A stretch of 64,000 nucleotides of DNA from assembly GCF_900142705.1 (NCBI RefSeq), contig NZ_FRBV01000006.1, positions 98,247 to 162,246 on the forward strand, in the 5' to 3' direction. Both the position numbers and the translations under genes were made by a program. This document shows positions 1 to 9,637 of this stretch, piece after piece. Below the pieces are notes generated by a model that saw only the letters and a list, made by a program, of their open reading frames with translations, did not search any database and was not told the origin of the DNA. How positions within the stretch are numbered: the stretch's first letter is position 1; the number at the start of each line of letters is the position of its first letter. This DNA is from Nitrosospira sp. Nsp11. Lineage in GTDB: Bacteria > Pseudomonadota > Gammaproteobacteria > Burkholderiales > Nitrosomonadaceae.

Positions 1-1069
1 CATTCTTATTATGGCCGGCGGAACGGGCGGACATGTATTTCCAGGGTTGGCGGTCGCGGAGCATATGAAGACCGCGGGATGGCGTGTGGTGTGGCTGGGA
101 ACCGAAGGTGGAATGGAAACCACGCTGGCGCCGCGGCAAGGGTATCACCTGGAAACTATCCGTTTTTCGGGCCTTCGCGGGAAGAGCGTCCGAACCTGGC
201 TGACGTTACCGCTGCGCCTGTTGATCGCATTTTGGCAAAGCGCCAAAGTGATACTTCGGGTGCGCCCGGACGTAGTGCTGGGTATGGGCGGCTATCCGGC
301 CTTTCCCGGCGGCATGATGGCCTCGTTGCTGGATAAGCCACTGCTGATACACGAACAGAATTCCATTCCCGGCCTCGCTAACAGGATATTGGCGAAACTT
401 GCTGACAGAGTGCTGCTGGGTTTTCCGGATGCGATCAAAAAAAGCAAAAAAGTAGCATTTTTCGGTAATCCTGTTCGTAAAGAAATTAGCGGGCTGGAAG
501 CGCCGGAAAAAAGATACGCCATGCGCGACGGGCCAATGAAGTTACTGGTGGTTGGCGGCAGCCTGGGTGCGCAAGCGCTGAATAGTGTCGTGCCACAGGC
601 GTTGAAGCGGATTCCCGAGAAGTTGCGCCCGCTGGTAACGCACCAGGCAGGCGCAAGGCATCTGGACGGGCTAAAAAAAAACTATGCCGAGGCGGAGGTG
701 GAGGGTGAGTTGGTCACATTCATTGACGACATGTCGGTCCGCTACGCCGATAGCGACCTGGTGATCTGTCGTGCCGGGGCGCTTACTATCGCTGAATTGA
801 GTGCGGCGGGTGTTGCAAGCATTCTGGTGCCATTTCCTTACGCGGTGGACGATCATCAGACATGCAATGCGAAATTTCTGAGTGACAGGAATGCGGCGGT
901 ATTGGTGCCGCAAGATGATTTGACGCCGCAAGGCCTGGCCGAATTATTGATGGGATTCAGCCGCGAAAAACTCATGGAAATGGCCATGAAAGCCCGTGAA
1001 CTGGCAAACCCGGATGCGACCAGATTAGTGGCGGAAGCATGCATGGGAATGATAAAAGCACAAAAATGA
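1..1069 (+). CDS. murG: MurG, lipid II synthase (UDP-GlcNAc transferase), 5' partial
   Basis: MurG adds GlcNAc from UDP-GlcNAc to lipid I on the cytoplasmic face of the inner membrane, making lipid II for peptidoglycan. The window opens inside the gene: bases 2-10 read Ile-Leu-Ile in frame just before the ATG at 11. MurG proteins normally carry a few residues ahead of the GGTGGH loop, so the true start lies upstream. Seen here: the GGTGGHVFPGLAVAE glycine loop at the N-terminus, HEQNSIPG, and the second-domain sequence GGSLGAQALN, then CRAGALTIAELSAAG in the UDP-GlcNAc site. It belongs to the murG-murC-murB-ddl-ftsQ-ftsA-ftsZ cluster, all on the plus strand. Family assignment is secure; only the first few codons are missing. 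Confidence 0.97.
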   Translation, partial: ILIMAGGTGGHVFPGLAVAEHMKTAGWRVVWLGTEGGMETTLAPRQGYHLETIRFSGLRGKSVRTWLTLPLRLLIAFWQSAKVILRVRPDVVLGMGGYPAFPGGMMASLLDKPLLIHEQNSIPGLANRILAKLADRVLLGFPDAIKKSKKVAFFGNPVRKEISGLEAPEKRYAMRDGPMKLLVVGGSLGAQALNSVVPQALKRIPEKLRPLVTHQAGARHLDGLKKNYAEAEVEGELVTFIDDMSVRYADSDLVICRAGALTIAELSAAGVASILVPFPYAVDDHQTCNAKFLSDRNAAVLVPQDDLTPQGLAELLMGFSREKLMEMAMKARELANPDATRLVAEACMGMIKAQK

Positions 1070-1107
1070 AAGCGTCAGGAAATGAATAAAACTACTGTAT
1101 TTCCATC

Positions 1108-2562
1108 ATGAGGCATAAGGTCAAGCATGTCCATTTTGTGGGCATCGGCGGTTCGGGTATGAGCGGAATCGCTGAAGTGTTGCTTAATCTGGGGTATCAG
1201 GTGAGCGGCTCGGATTTGTCCGCCAGCGCAACCACTCGGCGCCTGAGAAAACTGGGTGCCGTCGTTCATGTCGGCCATGCGAGAAGTCATGTGGCATCCG
1301 CTGATGCGGTGGTGACTTCGACGGCAATAATGGCGGACAACCCGGAAGTTCTGGCAGCGCGAGAAAGTAATGTACCGGTGGTTCCTCGTGCCATCATGCT
1401 GGCGGAATTGCTGAGATTACGCCAGGGGATCGCGATTGCGGGCACCCATGGCAAGACCACTACCACCAGCCTGATTGCCAGCATTTTTGCCGAAGCGGGC
1501 ATGGACCCGACATTCGTTATCGGCGGCAGGCTGGAAGCGGCAGGGTCCCACGCGAAGCTGGGCCGTGGTGAATTCATCGTGGTCGAGGCCGACGAATCCG
1601 ATGCCTCCTTTCTTTATTTGCAGCCTGTGCTGGCGGTGGTGACCAATATAGATGTCGATCACATGGAGACTTACGGTCACGATTTCAACAAGCTCAAGCA
1701 GGCATTCGTGGAATTTATCGAACACCTGCCTTTTTACGGTATGGCGGTATTGTGCGTGGATGACGCAAGCGTGCGCGAAATCATGGCTGCCATTACCAAG
1801 CCCATTACAACTTACGGCTTATCGGATAACGCACAAGTTCGTGCTTCCGATATCCGCCATAGTGAAGGTCGGATGCATTTTACCGCGCTCGTAGGAACAA
1901 ACGGCAAGACGCGCAAGCTCAAATGCATGCTTAACCTCCCAGGATTGCATAACGTGCAGAATGCGCTTGCAGCAATCGCGGTATGCAATGAAGTGGGTTT
2001 GCCGGACGCTGCCATAATCGGGGCATTGGCCGGCTTCAGGGGCGTAGACCGGCGTTTTCAACGTTATGGCGAAATCAAACTGACCGGCAACGGAAACGCG
2101 GGGGCCGGCAGCTTTACGCTTGTCGACGACTATGGTCATCATCCCGTCGAGATGGCAGCCACCATCGCGGCTGCGCGCGGCGCATTTCCTGGCCGCAGGC
2201 TGGTGCTGGCGTTTCAGCCGCACCGCTATACGCGCACGCGCGATCTGTTCGAGGATTTCGTTAAAGTGTTATCGACCGTCGATGTGCTGCTGTTGACAGA
2301 AGTCTATCCTGCGGGCGAAGCCGCGCTCATAGCGGCGGATAGCAAGTCGCTCGCGCGCGCGTTGAGGGTCCTAGGCAAGGTGGAACCGATTTTTATCGAG
2401 ACCGTGGACGAGCTGCCTTCCGCCATTCATAGCGTGGTGCAGGACAATGACGTGATACTCGTGATGGGAGCGGGATCGGTGGGCAGGGTGGCCCCTGACC
2501 TTGCAAGGAACCAATGGACGGCTGAGCAGGAGGCCGACCTGGCGGTGGAAGGAGAAGGATAA
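1108..2562 (+). CDS. murC: MurC, UDP-N-acetylmuramate--L-alanine ligase
   Basis: Cytoplasmic ATP-dependent ligase that adds L-Ala to UDP-MurNAc, the first step of the stem peptide. The 484-residue product begins with the Rossmann-like loop [10 protein letters not shown] (about residues 11-20), has the Mur-ligase P-loop [10 protein letters not shown] at about 112-121, and later [11 protein letters not shown] and the DDYGHHPVE segment typical of MurC. Length fits the family (~460-490). It starts 38 bases after murG and is followed 47 bases later by murB, consistent with one transcript. Confidence 0.97.
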   Translation: MRHKVKHVHFVGIGGSGMSGIAEVLLNLGYQVSGSDLSASATTRRLRKLGAVVHVGHARSHVASADAVVTSTAIMADNPEVLAARESNVPVVPRAIMLAELLRLRQGIAIAGTHGKTTTTSLIASIFAEAGMDPTFVIGGRLEAAGSHAKLGRGEFIVVEADESDASFLYLQPVLAVVTNIDVDHMETYGHDFNKLKQAFVEFIEHLPFYGMAVLCVDDASVREIMAAITKPITTYGLSDNAQVRASDIRHSEGRMHFTALVGTNGKTRKLKCMLNLPGLHNVQNALAAIAVCNEVGLPDAAIIGALAGFRGVDRRFQRYGEIKLTGNGNAGAGSFTLVDDYGHHPVEMAATIAAARGAFPGRRLVLAFQPHRYTRTRDLFEDFVKVLSTVDVLLLTEVYPAGEAALIAADSKSLARALRVLGKVEPIFIETVDELPSAIHSVVQDNDVILVMGAGSVGRVAPDLARNQWTAEQEADLAVEGEG

Positions 2563-2609
2563 AAATCAGGCCACTTTTCGTCGCACATGAATATGCGCAG
2601 GTTTCACGA

Positions 2610-3650
2610 ATGGATATGTCGGAAATTAATTTGAACCATGGCTCCAGTGCACTTCGGGGCGAGATGCGCGTGAATCAGCCAATGAAAAAATATACTTCAT
2701 GGCGTACCGGGGGCGTGGCGGAGCGCGTGTATCTGCCGGCAGATCTGGCTGATCTCGCGCAGTTCTTGCGCGGCTTGCCGCAGGATGAGCCAGTGCATGT
2801 GATAGGGCTCGGCAGCAATCTTCTGGTGCGTGATGGAGGAGTGCGGGGAACCGTAGTGGTGTTGCATGGCCGGCTTAACGACCTGCGGCTGGAGCAGCGG
2901 GATAAAGGTGACCCACTGATATACGCTGGCGCGGGCGTAGCCTGCGCAAAAGTGGCGCGGTTTGCAGCCTTGCACAGTTTGGCCGGCGCAGAGTTTTTAG
3001 CCGGTATACCCGGTACTGTCGGCGGGGCGATGGCGATGAATGCTGGGTGCTACGGTGCCGAGACCTGGGAAATTGTATACAAGGTTCAAACACTGGGTCG
3101 TGCCGGGCGATTGCAAGCACGCCTGCCTGGAGACTACGAAATCAGTTATCGGCACGTTGCCATGAAGCCTGGGATTAATGATGGGGAACAGGGCGAGCAC
3201 AAATCGGGGAGTTTCCCGGATGAGGAATGGTTCACAGGCGGCTGGTTCCAATTGTCGGCAGAGAAAGAGGCAGTATCGCGGCAAAAGATCAAGGAATTAC
3301 TGACAAGACGAATCAATAGCCAGCCTTTGAATCTGCCCAATGCCGGATCAGTGTTTCGTAATCCACCGGGCGACTGGGCCGCGCGACTGATCGAGTCATG
3401 CGGACTGAAAGGTTTTCGTATTGGGGGCGCGATGGTTTCGTCGACGCACGCAAACTTCATCGTAAACACCGGCACTGCCGTAGCGGCGGATATCGAAGCG
3501 GTGATAGACCGGGTGCGTAACACGGTAAAAGAGCAGACTGGCGTCGAGCTGGTGCAAGAAGTACGAATTATCGGTGCTGTAAGCGAACGCAGCGGGATTC
3601 CCGATTTCGCGACTCATTATTCTGTCAAGGAAGATCAAAATGGTGAGTAA
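2610..3650 (+). CDS. murB: MurB, UDP-N-acetylenolpyruvoylglucosamine reductase
   Basis: FAD/NADPH-dependent reductase that completes UDP-MurNAc synthesis in the cytoplasm. Seen: an FAD-binding segment with [30 protein letters not shown], and the catalytic-serine region NAGSVFRNP followed by [10 protein letters not shown] and a C-terminal VQEVRIIG bearing the conserved Glu. The 346-residue product has a hydrophilic stretch of about 18 residues around [15 protein letters not shown] that looks like an expanded loop. The reading frame overlaps the ddl start by 11 bases (3640-3650), so the two are probably translationally coupled. Confidence 0.95.
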   Translation: MDMSEINLNHGSSALRGEMRVNQPMKKYTSWRTGGVAERVYLPADLADLAQFLRGLPQDEPVHVIGLGSNLLVRDGGVRGTVVVLHGRLNDLRLEQRDKGDPLIYAGAGVACAKVARFAALHSLAGAEFLAGIPGTVGGAMAMNAGCYGAETWEIVYKVQTLGRAGRLQARLPGDYEISYRHVAMKPGINDGEQGEHKSGSFPDEEWFTGGWFQLSAEKEAVSRQKIKELLTRRINSQPLNLPNAGSVFRNPPGDWAARLIESCGLKGFRIGGAMVSSTHANFIVNTGTAVAADIEAVIDRVRNTVKEQTGVELVQEVRIIGAVSERSGIPDFATHYSVKEDQNGE

Positions 3651-4560
3651 CCATAATTTTGGGAAAGTTGCTGTTCTTCTGGGCGGCCGTTCCGCTGAAC
3701 GCGAGATTTCGCTCCAGAGCGGCAAAGCCGTGCTGGAGGCATTACGGCGCCAAGGTGTTGACGCACATCCGTTCGATCCCTCCGAACAGCCAATGGAGGC
3801 GCTTCTGCACCAGGGGTTCAGCCGGGTCCATATTGCCCTGCATGGGCGCTACGGCGAAGACGGTACCGTCCAAGGCGCGCTGGAGCTGATGGGATTGCCT
3901 TATACCGGTAGCGGTGTCCTGGCGAGCGCGTTGGCGATGGATAAATGGCGCACTAAATTGCTTTGGCAAGCTGCTGGAATCAAAACGCCCCGCTATGTCG
4001 TGCTTAATGAACAAACAGATTTTGATCTGGTTTCCAGAGAGCTCGGGCTGCCGCTGATTGTCAAGCCATCGCGAGAAGGGTCGACCCTCGGCTTGAGCAA
4101 GGTGATCAAGGCAACGGACTTGCCGACAGCACTGCAGCTGGCGGCGGAGCACGACACTACTGTGCTGGCGGAGCAATTTATCGAAGGCATGGAGCTTACC
4201 ATCGCTATCCTCGGAGAGATGACGTTACCCTTGGTCCGCATCCAGGCGGAAAGCGGCTTGTACGATTATGAGGCTAAGTATATGTCCGATACTACCCGGT
4301 ATTTTTGCCCGAGCGGCTTATCCGCTGCTCAGGAGGAGGCGATTCAGGCACAGGCATTGCAAGCACACAAGATTCTGGGTTGTGAGGGATGGGGAAGGGT
4401 AGACGCCATTCTGGATGCATCGCACCAGCTATATTTTCTTGAAACCAACACATCGCCTGGGATGACCGCACACAGCCTTGTACCCATGGCAGCGAAAGCC
4501 GTCGGAATTTCATTTGACGATCTGGTCCTGCGGATACTGGAACTGGCCCATGTGGGATAA
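3640..4560 (+). CDS. ddl: D-alanine--D-alanine ligase
   Basis: ATP-grasp enzyme that joins two D-Ala to give the terminal dipeptide of the peptidoglycan stem. The 306-residue product starts [19 protein letters not shown] (Ddl N-terminal signature), has [15 protein letters not shown], the ATP-grasp core [14 protein letters not shown], and the C-terminal metal/ATP segment [17 protein letters not shown]. Length matches DdlB. It overlaps murB at its start and ftsQ at its end (11 bases each), the tight packing usual in the dcw cluster. The symbol ddlB would also be used for this position. Confidence 0.96.
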   Translation: MVSNHNFGKVAVLLGGRSAEREISLQSGKAVLEALRRQGVDAHPFDPSEQPMEALLHQGFSRVHIALHGRYGEDGTVQGALELMGLPYTGSGVLASALAMDKWRTKLLWQAAGIKTPRYVVLNEQTDFDLVSRELGLPLIVKPSREGSTLGLSKVIKATDLPTALQLAAEHDTTVLAEQFIEGMELTIAILGEMTLPLVRIQAESGLYDYEAKYMSDTTRYFCPSGLSAAQEEAIQAQALQAHKILGCEGWGRVDAILDASHQLYFLETNTSPGMTAHSLVPMAAKAVGISFDDLVLRILELAHVG

Positions 4561-5245
4561 CCATCAGGCGCTCACCTTGCTGGCGAATTGGCTGTTTGCG
4601 CTGGCTGCGTTGATAGTGAGTTACCTGATCACTCAATTGACGATCAATTCGCCTTTGTTTCCGTTGAAGGAGGTGAGCCTTGGCGGCAATGACGGCGGCC
4701 TGAAGCACGTGACGCGAGAACAGATCGATGGGGTAGTCCGAAATGCTGTCGCGGGAAATTTTTTTACAGTTGATCTGGAAGCGACCCGTAAAGCTTTCGT
4801 CAAGCTGCCTTGGGTACGGACCGCCAGTGTGCGTCGCATCTGGCCGCATGGCCTGGAGGTAACGCTAGAGGAACATATGGCCCTGGCGCGCTGGGGTAGC
4901 AGCGCACTGGTCAATTTTCAGGGGGAAATATTCAATGCTGCATCCGATGAACCATTGCCTGAATTTGAAGGCCCGGAGGAAAGCTCAAGCGAAATGGCCA
5001 GACAGTACACGGTGTTTAAAAAAATGCTGCAGCCGCTGCATCAGAACATCGCACGGATGAGCCTTTCCGACCGTCGGGCCTGGCGGGTTCACCTGGACAA
5101 CGGGACCATACTGGAGCTCGGGCGCGAGCAGGTGGGCGTGCGGCTGAAGCGTTACGTACAGGTGCACGACCACAGCACGGCGCAATTAAATCAGCAATTG
5201 ACATACGTTGACCTGCGTTATCCGAGCGGCTTTGCTGTCCGCTAA
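4550..5245 (+). CDS. ftsQ: FtsQ, cell division protein
   Basis: Bitopic divisome protein linking early cytoplasmic to late periplasmic division proteins. An upstream in-frame start at 4478 would lie deep inside ddl and give an unlikely N-terminus. The ATG at 4550 overlaps the ddl stop by 11 bases and places a single transmembrane helix (about residues 9-27, [18 protein letters not shown]) right after a short cytoplasmic tail, so 4550 is chosen (231 residues). The periplasmic POTRA-like part ([10 protein letters not shown]... to about residue 110) and the beta domain with EHMALARWG follow. Family features are weakly conserved, but position and topology are diagnostic. Confidence 0.93.
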   Translation: MWDNHQALTLLANWLFALAALIVSYLITQLTINSPLFPLKEVSLGGNDGGLKHVTREQIDGVVRNAVAGNFFTVDLEATRKAFVKLPWVRTASVRRIWPHGLEVTLEEHMALARWGSSALVNFQGEIFNAASDEPLPEFEGPEESSSEMARQYTVFKKMLQPLHQNIARMSLSDRRAWRVHLDNGTILELGREQVGVRLKRYVQVHDHSTAQLNQQLTYVDLRYPSGFAVR

Positions 5246-5320
5246 GCACGTGGTGCGATGCTGAAACAAAATGGATTTGATTTGATGGAAATGCCGGCAG
5301 ATTTAGGGCTTTTAAGATAG

Positions 5321-6559
5321 ATGAATAGAAGCAACGAAACAAAAAATCTGATCGTGGGGCTCGATATCGGCACATCGAAGATTGTGGCTATTGTCGCAGA
5401 GGTGAAACCCGAAGGCGGGTATGAAGTTATCGGCATGGGCAGCCATCCTTCGCGCGGCCTGAAGAAAGGGGTTGTAGTGAACATCGAGACCACCGTCAAC
5501 GCGATTCAGCGGGCATTGGAAGAAGCCGAGTTGATGGCCGACTGCAGGATTCGGGAAGTTTATACCGGCATTGCCGGTAGCCATATCAAAAGTTTCAATT
5601 CGCATGGGATGGTGGCCATCAAGGATAAGGAAGTTTCGCGACTGGATGTGGAACGTGTGATGGAAACCGCGAAGGCAGTGAATATCCTTAACGACCAGCA
5701 AGTTCTCCACGTACTCAATCAGGAGTTCATCATAGATGGCCAGGAGGATGTGCGCGAGCCCATCGGCATGAGCGGTATACGGCTGGAAGTCAGAGTGCAT
5801 ATCGTGACCGGGGCGGTATCCGCGGCACAGAATATCATGAAGTGCGTGCGGCGCTGCGGGCTGGAGGTGCGTGACCTGGTGCTGCAACCGCTTGCCTCGG
5901 CCATGGCCGTGCTATCGGAAGACGAAAAAGATCTGGGCGTCTGCCTGGTGGATATCGGCGGGGGTACAACCGACATCGCGGTATTCACACACGGCGCCAT
6001 TCGCCATACCGCGGTGATTCCGATTGCCGGAGACCAGATCACGAATGATATTGCGATGGCGCTCCGCACCCCTACCAAGGATGCCGAAGACATCAAGTGC
6101 CGCTACGGTTGCGCCTTGCGCGGTATGGCTGACCCGCACGAAATGGTGGAAGTGGCGGGCGTGGGCGACCGTGGAACACGCCAGCTTTCCAGGCAAACAC
6201 TGGCAGAAGTCATCGAGCCCCGTGTGGAAGAGCTTTATTCGCTGGTGCAGGCTGAACTGCGCCGCAGTGGCTTCGAGGAACTGCTGTCGTCCGGGATCGT
6301 CATTACCGGCGGCAGCAGCTCCCTTCAAGGTATGGTGGAGCTCGGCGAAGAGATATTCCATATGCCTGTACGGCTAGGCCTTCCGCACTATCACGGCAGC
6401 CTGGAAGAAGTGGTGCTTACGCCGCGGTGCTCTACCGGCATTGGCTTGATACTGGCCGGCATGGAACAGCTCCAGCGACACCAGCACACCCGGTTGCAGG
6501 GCAACTCGTTCAAGCGAATTCTGGAAAGGATGAGAAGTTGGTTTCAAGTCAATTTTTGA
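5321..6559 (+). CDS. ftsA: FtsA, actin-like divisome membrane anchor
   Basis: Actin/Hsp70-fold ATPase that tethers FtsZ to the membrane and recruits late division proteins. The 412-residue product has the phosphate-1 loop VGLDIGTSKIVAIV near the N-terminus, the FtsA-specific 1C domain, the phosphate-2 loop VDIGGGTTDIAVF, the adenosine motif ITGGSSSLQGM, and a C-terminal amphipathic segment (LERMRSWFQVNF) that is the membrane-targeting sequence. It follows ftsQ by 75 bases; the start has only a weak ribosome-binding site. Confidence 0.96.
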   Translation: MNRSNETKNLIVGLDIGTSKIVAIVAEVKPEGGYEVIGMGSHPSRGLKKGVVVNIETTVNAIQRALEEAELMADCRIREVYTGIAGSHIKSFNSHGMVAIKDKEVSRLDVERVMETAKAVNILNDQQVLHVLNQEFIIDGQEDVREPIGMSGIRLEVRVHIVTGAVSAAQNIMKCVRRCGLEVRDLVLQPLASAMAVLSEDEKDLGVCLVDIGGGTTDIAVFTHGAIRHTAVIPIAGDQITNDIAMALRTPTKDAEDIKCRYGCALRGMADPHEMVEVAGVGDRGTRQLSRQTLAEVIEPRVEELYSLVQAELRRSGFEELLSSGIVITGGSSSLQGMVELGEEIFHMPVRLGLPHYHGSLEEVVLTPRCSTGIGLILAGMEQLQRHQHTRLQGNSFKRILERMRSWFQVNF

Positions 6560-6574
6560 GGGCCTCCTATCCGA

Positions 6575-6604
6575 AGACCCCAAAAATGGGGGAGGTCTCT
6601 TTTC
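6575..6604 (+). terminator. Possible attenuator/terminator hairpin between ftsA and ftsZ
   Basis: AGACC (6575-6579) can pair with GGTCT (6594-6598), extended by CC/GG inside the loop, and is followed by a short CTCTTTT run. The stem is imperfect. It sits in the 139-base gap between ftsA and ftsZ, where a partial terminator could let ftsZ be expressed separately. This is sequence inspection only. Confidence 0.35.
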
Positions 6605-6698
6605 GACAGCGAAGGGGCGGCTGGCAGCAGCGTTCAAAAGCGGAAAGACTTAAATAACAAATACTGTTCAGTTGATACAATTCCTAAAGGAGAGTGTA

Positions 6699-7865
6699 AT
6701 GTTCGAAATCATGGATACAGAAACACAGGAAGCCGTCATCAAGGTCATTGGCGTGGGCGGTTGCGGCGGTAACGCCGTGGATCACATGATCCTGAACGGC
6801 GTGCAAGGCGTCGAATTCATTTGTGCCAACACCGATGCCCAGGCATTGAAGCGTAATCAGGCACGTACTCTGCTGCAAATGGGATCAGCGATCACAAAGG
6901 GACTGGGCGCTGGCGCAGATCCTGAAATCGGACGTAACGCAGCGTTGGAAGACCGCGACCGGATCGCCGAATTAATCGAAGGCGCGGACATGCTATTTAT
7001 TACCGCGGGAATGGGCGGCGGTACCGGAACCGGCGCTGCGCCCGTGGTGGCGCAAGTGGCCAAGGAAATGGGAATCCTTACCGTAGCAGTGGTTACCAAG
7101 CCCTTTTCGTTCGAGGGCAGGCGGCTTAAAGCAGCTCAGGCAGGAATGGAAGCGTTGTCACAATATGTCGATTCGCTGATCGTAATTCCCAACGATAAGC
7201 TGATGCTGGTTTTAGGCGAAGACGTGAGCATGCTTGATGCGTTCAAGGCTGCCAACAACGTACTGTACGGCGCCGTGGCCGGCATCGCGGAAGTTATCAA
7301 TTGCCCGGGCCTTGTCAACGTCGATTTTGCCGATGTAAAAACGGTGATGTCGGAAATGGGCATGGCAATGATGGGTTCGGCGTTTGCCTCAGGGGCGGAC
7401 CGCGCGCGCGCAGCGGCGGAACAGGCTGTCGCCAGTCCCCTGCTGGAGGATGTGAACCTTTCCGGTGCGCGAGGAATATTGGTGAACATTACCGCTAGCT
7501 CAGCCATGAAGATGCGCGAGGTGCACGAGGTGATGAATACGATCAAAGACTTTACGGCGGAAGACGCCACCGTGATAGTCGGCACCGTCATCGATGAAAA
7601 TATGGAAGAAAATCTCCGGGTGACCATGGTTGCCACAGGGCTGGGCGGTGTCGTTAACCGCATACAACCTAAACCGCTAAGCGTGATCCACACGCGCACC
7701 GGGACAGATAATGCCCTCTCGGCGGATGGTATCAACTGGAAGGATCTGGATGCCCCGGCCGCGTTACGTACGAATAGACGGCGCGACGCCACCATCGAGG
7801 CCATGAAACAATCGGGAGTGGATGTCCTTGATATTCCCGCGTTCTTGAGGAAGCAAGCGGATTAG
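6699..7865 (+). CDS. ftsZ: FtsZ, tubulin-like cell division GTPase
   Basis: Polymerises into the Z ring at midcell. The upstream TTG at 6672 is in frame, but the ATG at 6699 has a good ribosome-binding site (AAGGAGAG about 8 bases before), so 6699 is used (388 residues). Seen: GVGGCGGNAVDHM near residues 18-30, the tubulin/FtsZ signature GGGTGTG at about 106-112, the T7-loop region NVDFADVKTVMS, and a conserved C-terminal tail DVLDIPAFLRKQAD, the docking peptide for FtsA and ZipA. lpxC, commonly next, is absent. Confidence 0.98.
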   Translation: MFEIMDTETQEAVIKVIGVGGCGGNAVDHMILNGVQGVEFICANTDAQALKRNQARTLLQMGSAITKGLGAGADPEIGRNAALEDRDRIAELIEGADMLFITAGMGGGTGTGAAPVVAQVAKEMGILTVAVVTKPFSFEGRRLKAAQAGMEALSQYVDSLIVIPNDKLMLVLGEDVSMLDAFKAANNVLYGAVAGIAEVINCPGLVNVDFADVKTVMSEMGMAMMGSAFASGADRARAAAEQAVASPLLEDVNLSGARGILVNITASSAMKMREVHEVMNTIKDFTAEDATVIVGTVIDENMEENLRVTMVATGLGGVVNRIQPKPLSVIHTRTGTDNALSADGINWKDLDAPAALRTNRRRDATIEAMKQSGVDVLDIPAFLRKQAD

Positions 7866-8120
7866 CATTGCTTATGAATAAATAAAATATTTGTTCGCCC
7901 GGATAGGCCTCATGAGCTGAGGCTGGTTCGCGATCGCTGTGATCGCCAGCGGAGCTTGAGCCGATAGCACGGAAGACTCAGCGGCCTTCGCGTTCCGTGG
8001 CAAGTTTGTCATTACTCATCCGCAGAGCGCGAAATTTTCGCACAAGGCACGCTATCGCCTACGCATGCGTTATACGAATCCATCCAGGAATCCATCGATC
8101 TCCCCACCATTGCCGGGATT

Positions 8121-8603
8121 TTAGATAATATCCGAGCCGTAGCCGTTCTTCTCGCCTTCCATTCGCTGTTTTTCCAGCAGCGATTCGACTGCGGTTTTTA
8201 GAGGCGATGGTGGCAATCCTTCGGCCAATTCACTCAGCCTTTCCATGCCAGCCCGGCCTATCCGCATTTTTTTACCGGGTAAATCACCCTTACGAATATT
8301 ACGGTAATCTGCTTGCACAGCAAGTCGAATTGCAGTAACCTCATAGCCCATCGCTTGAAATTTTAATAATAATGACGGCAACGTCTGTCTGAGTTTTGCC
8401 GCAATTGCACCGTTACCTGCACATATCGTCAGGTTTCCTTCAAAGAATCCGCCTAGCGTGCAGTGTCGAACCAGTTGGTGCGGAACGATTTTCGAGAATG
8501 CCTGTTGCATCGCGGTTAACTCGTCCATGTAGCTGAATAATCGCTGATGCTTGGGCGTCAGCCTTAGGGTTCCAAGGTAGAAATTTATCTTGTGGACGGT
8601 CAT
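8121..8603 (-). CDS. dciA: DciA-like DUF721 protein (replicative helicase loader/operator)
   Basis: 160-residue protein with a DUF721 pattern: an N-terminal helical segment followed by LVRHCTLGGFFEGNLTICAGNGAIAAKL, then a helix and EVTAIRLAVQ. DUF721 proteins (DciA) help load DnaB helicase in bacteria lacking DnaC, and commonly sit between lpxC and secA in gamma- and betaproteobacteria, as here but without lpxC. It is divergent from the M23 gene, with only 26 bases between the two start codons. No clear ribosome-binding site precedes the ATG at 8603; an internal ATG at 8528 is an alternative. The usual N-terminal tryptophan of the motif is not evident, so function is inferred from the fold pattern and position. 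Confidence 0.75.
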   Translation of the reverse strand: MTVHKINFYLGTLRLTPKHQRLFSYMDELTAMQQAFSKIVPHQLVRHCTLGGFFEGNLTICAGNGAIAAKLRQTLPSLLLKFQAMGYEVTAIRLAVQADYRNIRKGDLPGKKMRIGRAGMERLSELAEGLPPSPLKTAVESLLEKQRMEGEKNGYGSDII

Positions 8604-8629
8604 AGCTAAAGAGTAATTTAGGGAATGAG

Positions 8630-9549
8630 ATGCATATTATTCTAATTTCCAATAATTTAAAAAAACCGAGAACCTTGACCCTGACCGGCGTGCATCTTGT
8701 ACTTCTGGCAGGGGGAGGAGTTTTAGCTTCTGTATTGTTTGCGATGGGGTTGAATTATCTTTCTCTTCGGTATGCTGACAAGATCGACAGTCCTTTTCCC
8801 TGAGATCGCTCGTTTCGAGTGTACAGCAGGAGGAACATAAAAAAAACCAGTCGTACTTGCGCGATAGCCTCAATGCCATGGCAGTCAGAATGGGTCAGAT
8901 GCAGGCACAGCTGCTGCGGCTGGATTCCGTGGGCGCTCGTCTGGCGGAATTATCGGGTATCAAGCCTCAGGAATTTCGGTTTAATCAGAATCCCGGTCAG
9001 GGAGGAACCGTATCGACGCTGCCATCCGAGGATATGTCATTTGCAGAGTTCAACAGTAAGATCCAGGAACTGTCGCTCGCATTGGATGACCGTAGCGACA
9101 AGCTTGGCGCACTGGATTCATTGTTGATGCAAGACAGGCTCAAGAAGAAAATGCTTCCGTCCGTGATGCCTGTGAACACAAAATGGTACTCCTCGGGTTT
9201 CGGGGTGCGTATAGATCCTTTTACGGGAAGACGCATTTTTCATGAAGGGGTTGATTTCTCGGCTGCAACAGGTACGCCCATCGTGGCTGCGGCGGGCGGC
9301 GTGGTAGTGTATTCCGATTTTCATCCCGAATATGGTAATATGGTCGATGTTGACCACGGCAATGATTTCGTCAGCCGTTATGCTCATGCTTCCAAGCGCC
9401 TGGTCAGGCTGGGCCAAGTCGTGGTGCGCGGGCAGAAGATCGCGGAAGTAGGCAGCACTGGTCGTTCTACCGGTCCTCATCTGCATTTTGAAGTCCGGCA
9501 CAAGGGCTCGCCGCAAAACCCGTCACGATTCTTGAAGATGCCCGGTTGA
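8630..9549 (+). pseudogene. M23-family (LytM) metallopeptidase with membrane anchor, disrupted by a frameshift
   Basis: Reading from the ATG at 8630 (ribosome-binding site AGGGA) gives a cytoplasmic start, a transmembrane segment (HLVLLAGGGVLASVLFAMG) and then LSLRYADKIDSPF, ending at TGA 8801. The next frame continues seamlessly as LRSLVSSVQQEEHKKNQ, a coiled coil, and the peptidase domain with HEGVDFSAATGTPI and HLHFEVR metal-site motifs. Joining needs a net change of one base gained (or two lost) in the TTTTCCC run at about 8793-8800. The intact family is a membrane-anchored cell-wall endopeptidase or its activator, commonly encoded just before secA. Without the join, translation could restart at TTG 8857 or ATG 8878, giving a soluble protein without anchor. 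True mutation, sequencing error or recoding cannot be separated here. Confidence 0.85.
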
Positions 9550-9571
9550 GCCGGGTCAATACTCTGCGGGT

Positions 9572-9606
9572 GGGGGTGAGGCCAAAAACCTCACCCCTTA
9601 TTTTTT
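9572..9606 (+). terminator. Rho-independent terminator after the M23 gene
   Basis: GGGGTGAGG (9573-9581) pairs perfectly with CCTCACCCC (9589-9597) across a CCAAAAA loop and is followed by TTATTTTTT. It lies 23 bases after the M23 stop and just before secA, so secA probably has its own promoter or relies on readthrough. Confidence 0.85.
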
Positions 9607-9637
9607 GGATAGTCGCTAACAGAATTTTTGAGATTTC

